Positions 6,060 to 11,127 of a DNA stretch of 11,127 nt are shown one piece after another (positions within the stretch are counted from its first letter, which is position 1; each line of letters opens with the position of its first letter). Made by a program: the position numbers and the translations under genes. This DNA comes from Candidatus Thorarchaeota archaeon. Lineage in GTDB: Archaea; Asgardarchaeota; Thorarchaeia; Thorarchaeales; Thorarchaeaceae. The notes beneath the pieces were generated by a model. The model saw only the letters and a program-made list of their open reading frames with translations, searched no databases and was not told the origin of the DNA. Location: the NCBI GenBank assembly GCA_004524595.1, contig SDOA01000124.1:1-11127 (forward strand), read 5' to 3'.

Positions 6060-7184
6060 ATGGCTGTCAATAAAATTGCTGTCATTGGCTCTGGTTTGAT
6101 GGGCTCTGGTATTGCCTATGTATCTGCTTGGAATGGTATCTCTGTCACAATGGTCGATATCAAACAGGAGTACATTGATGCAGGCATGGAGCGAATCCGT
6201 ACTGATGTGATGACTGGCATTGACAAAGGTAAGATCTCAATGCAACAAGCTGAGGGACTTATGAGTCGTCTTAATGCAATGACTAATCTTGAGGATGCAG
6301 TAAAGGACGCTGACTTGGTAATCGAAGCCATCTTCGAAAACATGGAAGTCAAGAAAGAAGTCTTTGCTAAGATTGATGCAAACGCACCTCCGCATTGCAT
6401 CATTGCATCAAACACATCATCCCTAAGTATCGATGAATTGGCTACTGCTACAAATCGTCCTGACAAAGTGATTGGTATGCACTACTTCTCTCCGGTTGCA
6501 GCAATGAAATTATTAGAGATAGTGATTGGTGAGAAGACAAGTGAAGAAACCATTGCGACAGCAATAGCTCTGGGCGAGCGCCAGAACAAACAGACTGTCA
6601 AGGCAAAGAATAGCCCTGGTTTTATCGTGAATCGAATCCTAATGCCTGTTCTTAGAGAGGCAATCCTCTTGTACGAACAAGGTATTGCTACTAAGGAAGA
6701 GATCGATACCGCCATGACAAGTATTGCCAAATTCCCTGCAGGCCCATTCACACTAGGTGATTTTGTTGGTCTTGATGTTGCTTTCAATGCAATGAGTACA
6801 TTGTACAGAGAACTAGGTGACTGCTTCAAACCCCCAGAAACTTTAGCGAAGCTTGTTGAGTCTGGAGCTATTGGCACAAAAGCTAAGAAAGGCTTCTATC
6901 ACTATGGTGGCGAACAAGCTGTACCTGAACCTCCTAAGGGAGTAGACAAGGACTGGTTAGTTAATCGCATTACAATGCCTGTCTTACGCGAAGCGATGAT
7001 TCTTGTTGATCATAATATCGCTAACAAAGAAGATATTGATGTTGCGATGAAACTCGGAGCTAGTTTTCCTGCTGGTCCCTTCGAAACTGCAGAAAAGATC
7101 GGTCTGGACAAAGTCAAGGCAGAAATGACCAAACTTCATGAAGAACTAGGTGACTGTTACTCAGTACCAAAATATCTTGGATAG
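6060..7184 (+). CDS. 3-hydroxyacyl-CoA dehydrogenase with a second C-terminal domain
   Basis: Oxidises (S)-3-hydroxyacyl-CoA to 3-oxoacyl-CoA with NAD+, the third step of beta-oxidation, or works in reverse. The NAD-binding fold opens with GSGLMGSG at residues 10-17. The catalytic set is complete by comparison with mammalian short-chain HADH: Ser120 in SNTSS, His141 in GMHYFSP, Glu153 and Asn191 in GFIVNR. The first C-terminal helical domain runs about 184-284 and ends in the usual KKGFYHYG. A second, shorter copy follows (about 299-374). It repeats VNRI-x-MPVLREA (190-201 and 301-312), FPAGPF (225-230 and 336-341) and ELGDC (251-255 and 362-366), but has no GFY end. Single-domain relatives have about 280-300 residues, so 374 fits the duplication. 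This order matches the dehydrogenase part of archaeal dehydrogenase-hydratase fusions, whose hydratase part lies here in the next gene. It is the last gene of its operon. Confidence 0.93.
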   Translation: MAVNKIAVIGSGLMGSGIAYVSAWNGISVTMVDIKQEYIDAGMERIRTDVMTGIDKGKISMQQAEGLMSRLNAMTNLEDAVKDADLVIEAIFENMEVKKEVFAKIDANAPPHCIIASNTSSLSIDELATATNRPDKVIGMHYFSPVAAMKLLEIVIGEKTSEETIATAIALGERQNKQTVKAKNSPGFIVNRILMPVLREAILLYEQGIATKEEIDTAMTSIAKFPAGPFTLGDFVGLDVAFNAMSTLYRELGDCFKPPETLAKLVESGAIGTKAKKGFYHYGGEQAVPEPPKGVDKDWLVNRITMPVLREAMILVDHNIANKEDIDVAMKLGASFPAGPFETAEKIGLDKVKAEMTKLHEELGDCYSVPKYLG

Positions 7185-7199
7185 TATAAAATCAGATAT

Positions 7200-7241
7200 G
7201 GCAGGGATTTTTTCCTGCCTTCACTTATTTTTACTTTTCTT
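7200..7241 (+). terminator. Hairpin and T-tract ending the nitroreductase-dehydrogenase operon
   Basis: GGCAGG (7200-7205) pairs with CCTGCC (7214-7219); two further pairs inside (one G-T) leave a four-T loop. A T-rich run follows (7220-7241). It lies 15 bases after the dehydrogenase stop. Confidence 0.75.
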
Positions 7242-7278
7242 CTCAAGAAATGTATGAACTTCCATGTCAAGAACGGAG

Positions 7279-7286
7279 TTTATAAG
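7279..7286 (+). promoter_or_regulatory. TATA-like box of the enoyl-CoA hydratase gene
   Basis: TTTATAAG at 7279-7286 lies 47 bases before ATG 7333. A start of transcription near 7305-7310 would leave a leader of about 25 bases that includes AAGGTGG (7322-7328). With the terminator just upstream, this argues for a separate unit. Confidence 0.55.
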
Positions 7287-7332
7287 GTCGTAGAGTTTCA
7301 CTTTTGTTATAGTCTCCCTTGAAGGTGGTATT

Positions 7333-8145
7333 ATGCCAGAATACGAGACAATGCTATACTCAAAAGAGGGTTCGTTTCTTTCACCTGCAAAGAACGTAGC
7401 CGTAATCAAAATGAACAGAGTGGATGCTCTGAACAGTATCAATGACCAATTTCTCAAGGATCTTGTTGCAGCTCTTCAAGAAGCTGAGAATGATCCTGAG
7501 GTCCGTTCGGTTGTTATCGCGTCAGCACATGAGAAAGTGTATTGTACTGGTGCTGACTTGAAAATGGCGCAGGGATACCTCGGAAAGCCTGATGAAGTCA
7601 AGCCACTGCTTGAGGAGGGTCAACAGGCCATTGATGTTATCGCAAAATTAAGCAAGCCTGTTATCGCAGCAATTAATGGACTATGCTTAGGTGGAGGGGC
7701 TGAGATTGCTCTTGCATGTGACATCAGAATTTGTGACACTGAAGCAAAAATTGGCACACCAGAAGTCAGCCTGGGCCTTATTCCAGCTTGGGGCGGTTGT
7801 ATGCGACTTCCAAGAATTGTCGGTCTTGGAAAAGCGCTAGAACTCATTCTCACTGGAGGACAAGTTACTGGTCCTGAAGCATTAGGGATTGGTCTGGTAA
7901 GCAAAGTAGTTCCGAAAGAGGAGTTACTCAGTCAAGCGATGTGGTATGGTGCGAAGCTGGGCGGGAATGCTCCCATTGCTGTAAAGCTAGCAAAACAAGC
8001 CACTCATCTAGCTTTTGAAGAAAAATACGAAGATAATCTCGTATTTCAAACTAAGGCTGGTGTCGAATGCTTCAAAACGAAGGATCTCGGTGAAGGAATT
8101 TCCTCTGTATTTGAGAAACGCCGTGGCAAGTTCACAGGTGAATAG
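7333..8145 (+). CDS. Enoyl-CoA hydratase (crotonase family)
   Basis: Adds water to a trans-2-enoyl-CoA to give 3-hydroxyacyl-CoA, the second step of beta-oxidation, in the cytosol. The length (270) is normal for a stand-alone crotonase. Both parts of the oxyanion hole are visible, GADL at 73-76 and the glycine-rich GLCLGGGAE at 116-124. Both glutamates needed for hydratase activity are kept: Glu124 in GGGAEIALACD and Glu144 in GTPEVSLG, which argues for a true hydratase over an isomerase or hydrolase. The LIPAWGG segment (149-155) and the C-terminal helical cap are also typical. The start at 7333 has AAGGTGG four bases upstream. It lies directly after the dehydrogenase gene but with its own TATA-like box and a terminator on each side, so it is probably transcribed alone. 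Chain-length preference cannot be told. Confidence 0.93.
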   Translation: MPEYETMLYSKEGSFLSPAKNVAVIKMNRVDALNSINDQFLKDLVAALQEAENDPEVRSVVIASAHEKVYCTGADLKMAQGYLGKPDEVKPLLEEGQQAIDVIAKLSKPVIAAINGLCLGGGAEIALACDIRICDTEAKIGTPEVSLGLIPAWGGCMRLPRIVGLGKALELILTGGQVTGPEALGIGLVSKVVPKEELLSQAMWYGAKLGGNAPIAVKLAKQATHLAFEEKYEDNLVFQTKAGVECFKTKDLGEGISSVFEKRRGKFTGE

Positions 8146-8154
8146 TCCATTTTT

Positions 8155-8193
8155 ATGACCCCGTCAGTTCCGGGGTCATCTTTCTATTTTTCA
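8155..8193 (+). terminator. Strong 9-bp hairpin and T-tract after enoyl-CoA hydratase
   Basis: ATGACCCCG (8155-8163) pairs perfectly with CGGGGTCAT (8171-8179) around a 7-base loop, and a T-rich run follows (8180-8192). It is the most stable hairpin of the window, 9 bases after the stop. Confidence 0.8.
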
Positions 8194-8262
8194 TAGTTAA
8201 TCGTCAACCTTAAGACCTCGTGTTCAAACGTCGATTATCTTACAAATCACATAGATAGAGGA

Positions 8263-8283
8263 CTGCGATTTTTCATTTCGCAG
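8263..8283 (+). promoter_or_regulatory. Hairpin in the leader of the thiolase gene
   Basis: CTGCGA (8263-8268) pairs with TCGCAG (8278-8283) around a T-rich 9-base loop, 11 bases before the GGAGGA ribosome site (8295-8300). No clear TATA box is visible upstream; GATTATCT at about 8233-8240 is the best candidate and would start the RNA near the hairpin. A role in RNA stability or translation control is possible but unproven. Confidence 0.4.
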
Positions 8284-8306
8284 GCTCTTCTCACGGAGGA
8301 TAAGAA

Positions 8307-9473
8307 ATGGCAAGAAAAGTCGCTGTGGTCGCTGCTGGCCACAGTAAGTTTGGAAAAAGATATGATGCAACCATGCGAGAGCTATGTGCTGAATCCTACA
8401 AACCAATATACGATGAAGGTATCACTCAAGATAGGATTGATGCAAGTGTTCTCTCTTATGCTGCATCGCAGTTTACAGGTCAAGGAGCTGGTTCAGCTCT
8501 TATGGCTGACTATGTCGGTATGCAGGAAAAACCCCACTTAAGAGTAGAATCTGCATGTACCACAGGTACAGCAAGTCTGAGAGCTGCTTGGGGAATGGTA
8601 GCCGCAGGTCTCTATGATGTCATGCTTGTAATGGGAGTTGAGCAGATGAATCGTGTTTCATCGGCTACTGCGACTGAATATATGTCACGAGCTGGAGACA
8701 TGAGATGGGAATATCCCTATGGTATCAGCTTTCCAGCATTCTACGCACTGATGGCTTCACGATACATGAGCGAATACAATATGCCCCATGACGTGCTTGC
8801 AAAGATCGCTGTGAAATCTCACTTCTATGGTGCGCAGAATCCAAAGGCACATCTTCCCAAAGAGGTTTCTTTCGAGGAGGCTAACAATGCTGTTCCAATC
8901 TGCAGGCCTCTCAATCTTTATGATTGCAGTCTCATTACTGATGGAGCTGCGGCTTGCGTCATTGCTGCTGAGGAGCGAGTTAAGGAATTCACTGACCGAC
9001 CTATGTGGATTAAAGGTATTGGGGCAGGAGCCTCAGAAAATATGATTCAGGACCGACCAAGTCTAACATCAATTCCTGGTGCAAAAAGAGCTGCAAAAGC
9101 TGCTTACAAAATGGCTGGACTTGAACCAAAGGACATGAACATGGCTCAAGTTCATGACTGCTTTACTATTGCAGAACTGATTGCTTATGAGGACTGTGGT
9201 TTTGCAGAGCCTGGTAAGGGTCGAGAGATCGTTGAAAATAAGGATAACTATATCGATGGCAGAATTCCAGTGAACTGTGATGGTGGGCTCAAGAGTAAGG
9301 GTCATCCATTGGGAGCCACTGGAGTTTCAATGACCTATGAGATCATGAAACAGATGAGAGGTGAGGCTGAGAATCAGTCTCGTCAAATCAAGGATGTGCA
9401 ATATGGTCTTGCACATAATGTTGGACAATCTGGCCAGTTCGTCAATGTGTTCATCTTTGAAAGGGGTTGGTAA
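8307..9473 (+). CDS. Thiolase, SCP2-type (acetyl-CoA C-acyltransferase family)
   Basis: Cleaves 3-oxoacyl-CoA with CoA to acetyl-CoA and a shortened acyl-CoA, or condenses two acyl-CoAs in reverse. The 388 residues show the thiolase active-site loops: nucleophile Cys84 in ESACTTG, HDCF at 283-286 (His283, Cys285) and GHPLGATG with His333. The classical C-terminal Cys-x-Gly loop is replaced by NVGQSGQ (371-377). Having HDCF and lacking that cysteine is the mark of the SCP2-thiolase type, in which Cys285 is thought to take over as acid/base. The same family includes the archaeal acetoacetyl-CoA thiolases of the mevalonate route. GGAGGA (8295-8300) fixes the start. The DUF35 gene follows after three bases, as it often does with archaeal thiolases. 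No HMG-CoA synthase is in this window, so a beta-oxidation role is favoured by context; a mevalonate role is not excluded. Confidence 0.9.
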   Translation: MARKVAVVAAGHSKFGKRYDATMRELCAESYKPIYDEGITQDRIDASVLSYAASQFTGQGAGSALMADYVGMQEKPHLRVESACTTGTASLRAAWGMVAAGLYDVMLVMGVEQMNRVSSATATEYMSRAGDMRWEYPYGISFPAFYALMASRYMSEYNMPHDVLAKIAVKSHFYGAQNPKAHLPKEVSFEEANNAVPICRPLNLYDCSLITDGAAACVIAAEERVKEFTDRPMWIKGIGAGASENMIQDRPSLTSIPGAKRAAKAAYKMAGLEPKDMNMAQVHDCFTIAELIAYEDCGFAEPGKGREIVENKDNYIDGRIPVNCDGGLKSKGHPLGATGVSMTYEIMKQMRGEAENQSRQIKDVQYGLAHNVGQSGQFVNVFIFERGW

Positions 9474-9476
9474 AAA

Positions 9477-9893
9477 ATGGCTGAAAAGAAAGAACTCTAT
9501 TTAGGTTATTCAACTGATAAGGCGGTGACTCCATTTTTCCAGTCATTCCTTGAAGCTCTCGACCAAGAAAAGCTGATGAAGAGTAAATGCTCAAAATGTG
9601 GATCTGAATATCTTCCTCCAAGAGAGCATTGTCAAAAGGACATGAGCAAATGCGAGTTAGTTGAGTTCACTGAAAAGGAAGCGAAGCTGTACTCCTATGT
9701 CATTGTGGATTTTGCTCCTGAATCTCTCTCCTCAAAAGCACCCTATGTTGTAGCGATAGGCGAATTTCCATCAGGTCTCAAATTGACTGCGCATATTACT
9801 AATCTTATGTCAATGCCAGAGGTTGGTATGCCGCTCAAATTGGGTTTTGAGAAGATTGATGAGAAAAAGATCACTTACAAGTGGTTAGTATAG
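9477..9893 (+). CDS. DUF35 zinc-ribbon/OB-fold protein, thiolase partner
   Basis: A 138-residue protein of the DUF35 (ChsH2-like, formerly Zn-ribbon/OB-fold) family. It has an N-terminal helix (about 17-33, TPFFQSFLEALDQEKL), a zinc ribbon (C38-x2-C41, then PPREHC with Cys52) and a C-terminal OB-fold (about 66-138) with the usual YVVAIGEF and late LKLGFEKI strands. In known archaeal complexes this family bridges acetoacetyl-CoA thiolase and HMG-CoA synthase and helps pass the acyl-CoA between them; others pair with thiolases or lipid-degrading dehydratases. The usual fourth Cys, two residues after Cys52, is Asp55 here, and another Cys lies at 59, so metal binding may be altered. AGGGGT (9462-9467) precedes ATG 9477 with a spacing of 9, and only three bases separate it from the thiolase stop. 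A thiolase subunit or scaffold role is likely. Confidence 0.88.
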   Translation: MAEKKELYLGYSTDKAVTPFFQSFLEALDQEKLMKSKCSKCGSEYLPPREHCQKDMSKCELVEFTEKEAKLYSYVIVDFAPESLSSKAPYVVAIGEFPSGLKLTAHITNLMSMPEVGMPLKLGFEKIDEKKITYKWLV

Positions 9894-9899
9894 TTCATT

Positions 9900-9933
9900 T
9901 GGGGGTTTTCTATCCCCCATCTTCTTCTTTTTT
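9900..9933 (+). terminator. Hairpin and T-tract after the thiolase-DUF35 unit
   Basis: TGGGGG (9900-9905) pairs with CCCCCA (9914-9919) around an 8-base loop, followed by a pyrimidine run ending in six T (9920-9933). It lies 6 bases after the stop and separates this unit from the convergent minus-strand gene. Confidence 0.8.
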
Positions 9934-9952
9934 CTATTCTTTACAAACGACT

Positions 9953-10306
9953 CTAGATGACCTCACTACCGTCGTTTGCGAATATTTCAAGAACATTAAC
10001 CCATCTGGATTGTAAAAGTACTGCCTTCAAAGTTTCCAAATAAATGATTGCTGCCTTCTTTGTGTCACAGCATTCTATTTCTGATACAGCAGTTCCTATT
10101 AACTCTGTAATCTCGTTGAATCGTCTTTTTCCCTCATTTCTTCTGTAATCTGAAAAGACCAAATACCCGGGATACTTGCTACCCAATCCTTGGAGAAGTC
10201 TGGACTCTTCATCGACATAAGTCTTGAGATCATAGGAACTCTCAAGGTTCTTTCTCATGGCATTAAGACTTTCAATTAGTACATGTTTGTTCCCGGCTAC
10301 ACCCAT
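9953..10306 (-). CDS. Hypothetical helical protein, 117 aa
   Basis: I do not recognise this protein. It looks soluble and mostly helical, with probable helices at about residues 6-20, 60-77 and 82-98. A charged stretch (SDYRRNEGKRR, 52-62) lies between them. A Cys-Cys pair occurs at 79-80 (ECCDTKK). No signal peptide, membrane helix or metal motif is visible. The start is well supported: AGGAG at 10320-10316 lies 9 bases before the ATG at 10306. It converges with the thiolase-DUF35 unit, its stop lying 20 bases from the end of that unit's T-tract. Upstream on the same strand, about 300 bases away, ends a surface-protein gene. Codon use and the clean ribosome site are the main reasons to accept it. 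No function can be proposed. Confidence 0.7.
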   Translation of the reverse strand: MGVAGNKHVLIESLNAMRKNLESSYDLKTYVDEESRLLQGLGSKYPGYLVFSDYRRNEGKRRFNEITELIGTAVSEIECCDTKKAAIIYLETLKAVLLQSRWVNVLEIFANDGSEVI

Positions 10307-10608
10307 GCAATCAGACTCCTAACGGGCAATTTCTATATGATGAAACGAGTAATTAAGGATTAGGGATTACTGGTTCTAAATTTGAAATGATATTCTCTGC
10401 TATATTTCTCTCTGGTTTTCAACAGTTTGCGTATTTGAATCATGGTTCAGATAGACATATCATTGGCTACTTTTATCTAATGATAATAATCATTATTATT
10501 ATCACCATCGCAGAGCCAATCGAGATAACCAATGTTAGGTTACCAATTATATCTCAATCAATTCCTGAAGCAATACTACTTCTTCCAGTTCTTACCACTC
10601 TTTTTCCA
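10307..10608. other. 302-base intergenic region with nested inverted repeat
   Basis: Non-coding region between two minus-strand genes. Apart from the AGGAG site of the downstream gene and the inverted repeats at 10462-10520, I see no gene here. Minus-strand TATA-like candidates for the 117-residue gene are weak (TCATATAGAA at 10340-10331 lies too close to the start to leave the ribosome site in the transcript). Confidence 0.45.
10462..10520. repeat. Nested inverted repeat
   Basis: The inner arms TGATAATAAT (10481-10490) and ATTATTATCA (10495-10504) are a perfect 10-bp inverted repeat with a CATT loop. The outer arms ATTGGCT (10462-10468) and AGCCAAT (10514-10520) are a perfect 7-bp inverted repeat around it, with 12 and 9 unpaired bases between. 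It could form a cruciform or an RNA hairpin, serve as a protein site, or help end transcription from the upstream minus-strand gene. Confidence 0.6.
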
Positions 10609-11127
10609 TCATGACTGTTTTGATTTCCATATTACAACGACGACTATCGCAATGACCCCAACAGCTCCTAATGTTATTAGAAGTGTCATGCTCTCAATTT
10701 GAAAGCCTCCCGTTCCTCCTGATGTTGTGGTTGTAGTTTCACTTGATTCAGGTATTACTGTGACTATGATTGAACTGAAGACAAAGTTTGCAGAATAGTC
10801 AGAGACAAATAAGGTGTAGTTGTAAGTCCCTACTGAAAGACCATCTACATTAAGAATAATATCAGAGCCATTCCAAAAGTCCATTACGAGTGCTGTGAGG
10901 TTGTCATCTCTGTATATCGCGTAGAGCAGTGGATTGTCATCTGAGACCTCCCAGACTATCTCATTCCCCGTCGTACCTTCAACATAAGTCAAGTCTTCAG
11001 CACTGCTTATAATTGGGGCAGGATTAGGTGGTAGATAATAATAGAATGGGTTCTTTGAGACCGTATAAACTTCTCCAGCCTCATACGAGTCAAAATTGAA
11101 GGGTCCACTTGTTACATCAGGATAAAA
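10609..11127 (-). CDS. Secreted, membrane-anchored protein, C-terminal part; resembles a family 5 solute-binding protein
   Basis: The minus-strand frame is open to the window edge, so only the last 172 residues are seen and the true start lies outside; a TTG at 10992 should not be taken as one. Residues 2-31 (YPDVTSGPF, then GEVYTVSKNPFYYY) resemble the end of a family 5 extracellular peptide/solute-binding domain, in which a GPF segment is followed by a strand and a NP-x-Y turn. A Pro-rich joint (33-38) leads to an immunoglobulin-like beta domain (about 45-125; EGTTGNEIVWEVSDDNP, GLSVGTYNYTLFVSD), a module common in archaeal surface proteins. A Thr-rich linker (about 130-135) and GGTGG come next. 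A hydrophobic helix (about 147-166) and a basic tail (KSKQS) end it. Sequons NLT, NGS and NYT fit glycosylation outside the cell. The most likely role is a lipoprotein-like uptake receptor anchored at its C-terminus; the binding-protein call rests on a short segment. Confidence 0.7.
   Translation of the reverse strand, partial: FYPDVTSGPFNFDSYEAGEVYTVSKNPFYYYLPPNPAPIISSAEDLTYVEGTTGNEIVWEVSDDNPLLYAIYRDDNLTALVMDFWNGSDIILNVDGLSVGTYNYTLFVSDYSANFVFSSIIVTVIPESSETTTTTSGGTGGFQIESMTLLITLGAVGVIAIVVVVIWKSKQS

Noticed and set aside
7221..7457. Minus-strand frame of 78 residues
   Set aside because: It covers the terminator, TATA-like box and start of the hydratase gene on the other strand, and has no ribosome site or recognisable domain.
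10360..10443. Minus-strand frame of 27 basic residues starting MIQIRKLLK
   Set aside because: Too short to judge, with no ribosome binding site before its ATG.
10387..10614. Plus-strand frame of 75 residues with a run of Ile
   Set aside because: The Ile run is simply the AT-rich inverted repeat read as protein; there is no ribosome site and it runs into the stop of the minus-strand gene.

Overview
The window looks like chromosomal DNA from an archaeon, most probably an Asgard-type lineage (Thorarchaeota-like); the phylum is inference. Archaeal signs seen directly are TATA-like boxes ahead of transcription units, strong Shine-Dalgarno sites (AGGAGG, GAGGTGA), a fused ADP-forming acyl-CoA synthetase, a thiolase paired with a DUF35 zinc-ribbon protein, and a surface protein ending in a Thr-rich linker and a membrane anchor. 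Base composition is mildly AT-rich and even. I see no tRNA, rRNA, CRISPR array or insertion sequence.

Layout. (1) 25-369: small two-helix membrane protein. (2) 506-646, minus: a 46-residue ribbon-helix-helix (RHH) DNA-binding protein, easily missed because it is so short, divergent from the next unit. (3) 889-4073: two-gene unit with a fused alpha-beta ADP-forming acetate/acyl-CoA ligase and a BioD-like/DRTGG protein that matches the N-terminal half of phosphotransacetylase without its catalytic domain. (4) 4392-7184: tight four-gene operon with a nitroreductase-family flavoprotein, an unrecognised Trp-rich protein with a duplicated QWPF motif, an SCP2-type lipid-binding protein and a 3-hydroxyacyl-CoA dehydrogenase with two C-terminal domains; a hairpin/T-tract follows. 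(5) 7333-8145: enoyl-CoA hydratase with its own TATA-like box and a 9-bp terminator hairpin. (6) 8307-9893: SCP2-type thiolase plus DUF35 protein, again ending in a hairpin/T-tract. (7) Minus strand: an unrecognised 117-residue protein (9953-10306) and the C-terminal end of a secreted, anchored protein that resembles a family 5 solute-binding protein (10609 to the window edge).

Together the plus-strand genes supply hydratase, dehydrogenase and thiolase, three of the four steps of acyl-CoA beta-oxidation (or the reverse direction), plus a CoA ligase that can couple acyl-CoA to ATP and a lipid-binding SCP2 protein. No acyl-CoA dehydrogenase is present; the only redox flavoprotein is the nitroreductase. 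The pairing of a free SCP2 domain with an SCP2-type thiolase recalls eukaryotic SCP-x, where the two are fused. The least explained parts are the QWPF protein, the RHH gene with a 9-base repeat near the ligase TATA box, and a nested inverted repeat at 10462-10520.
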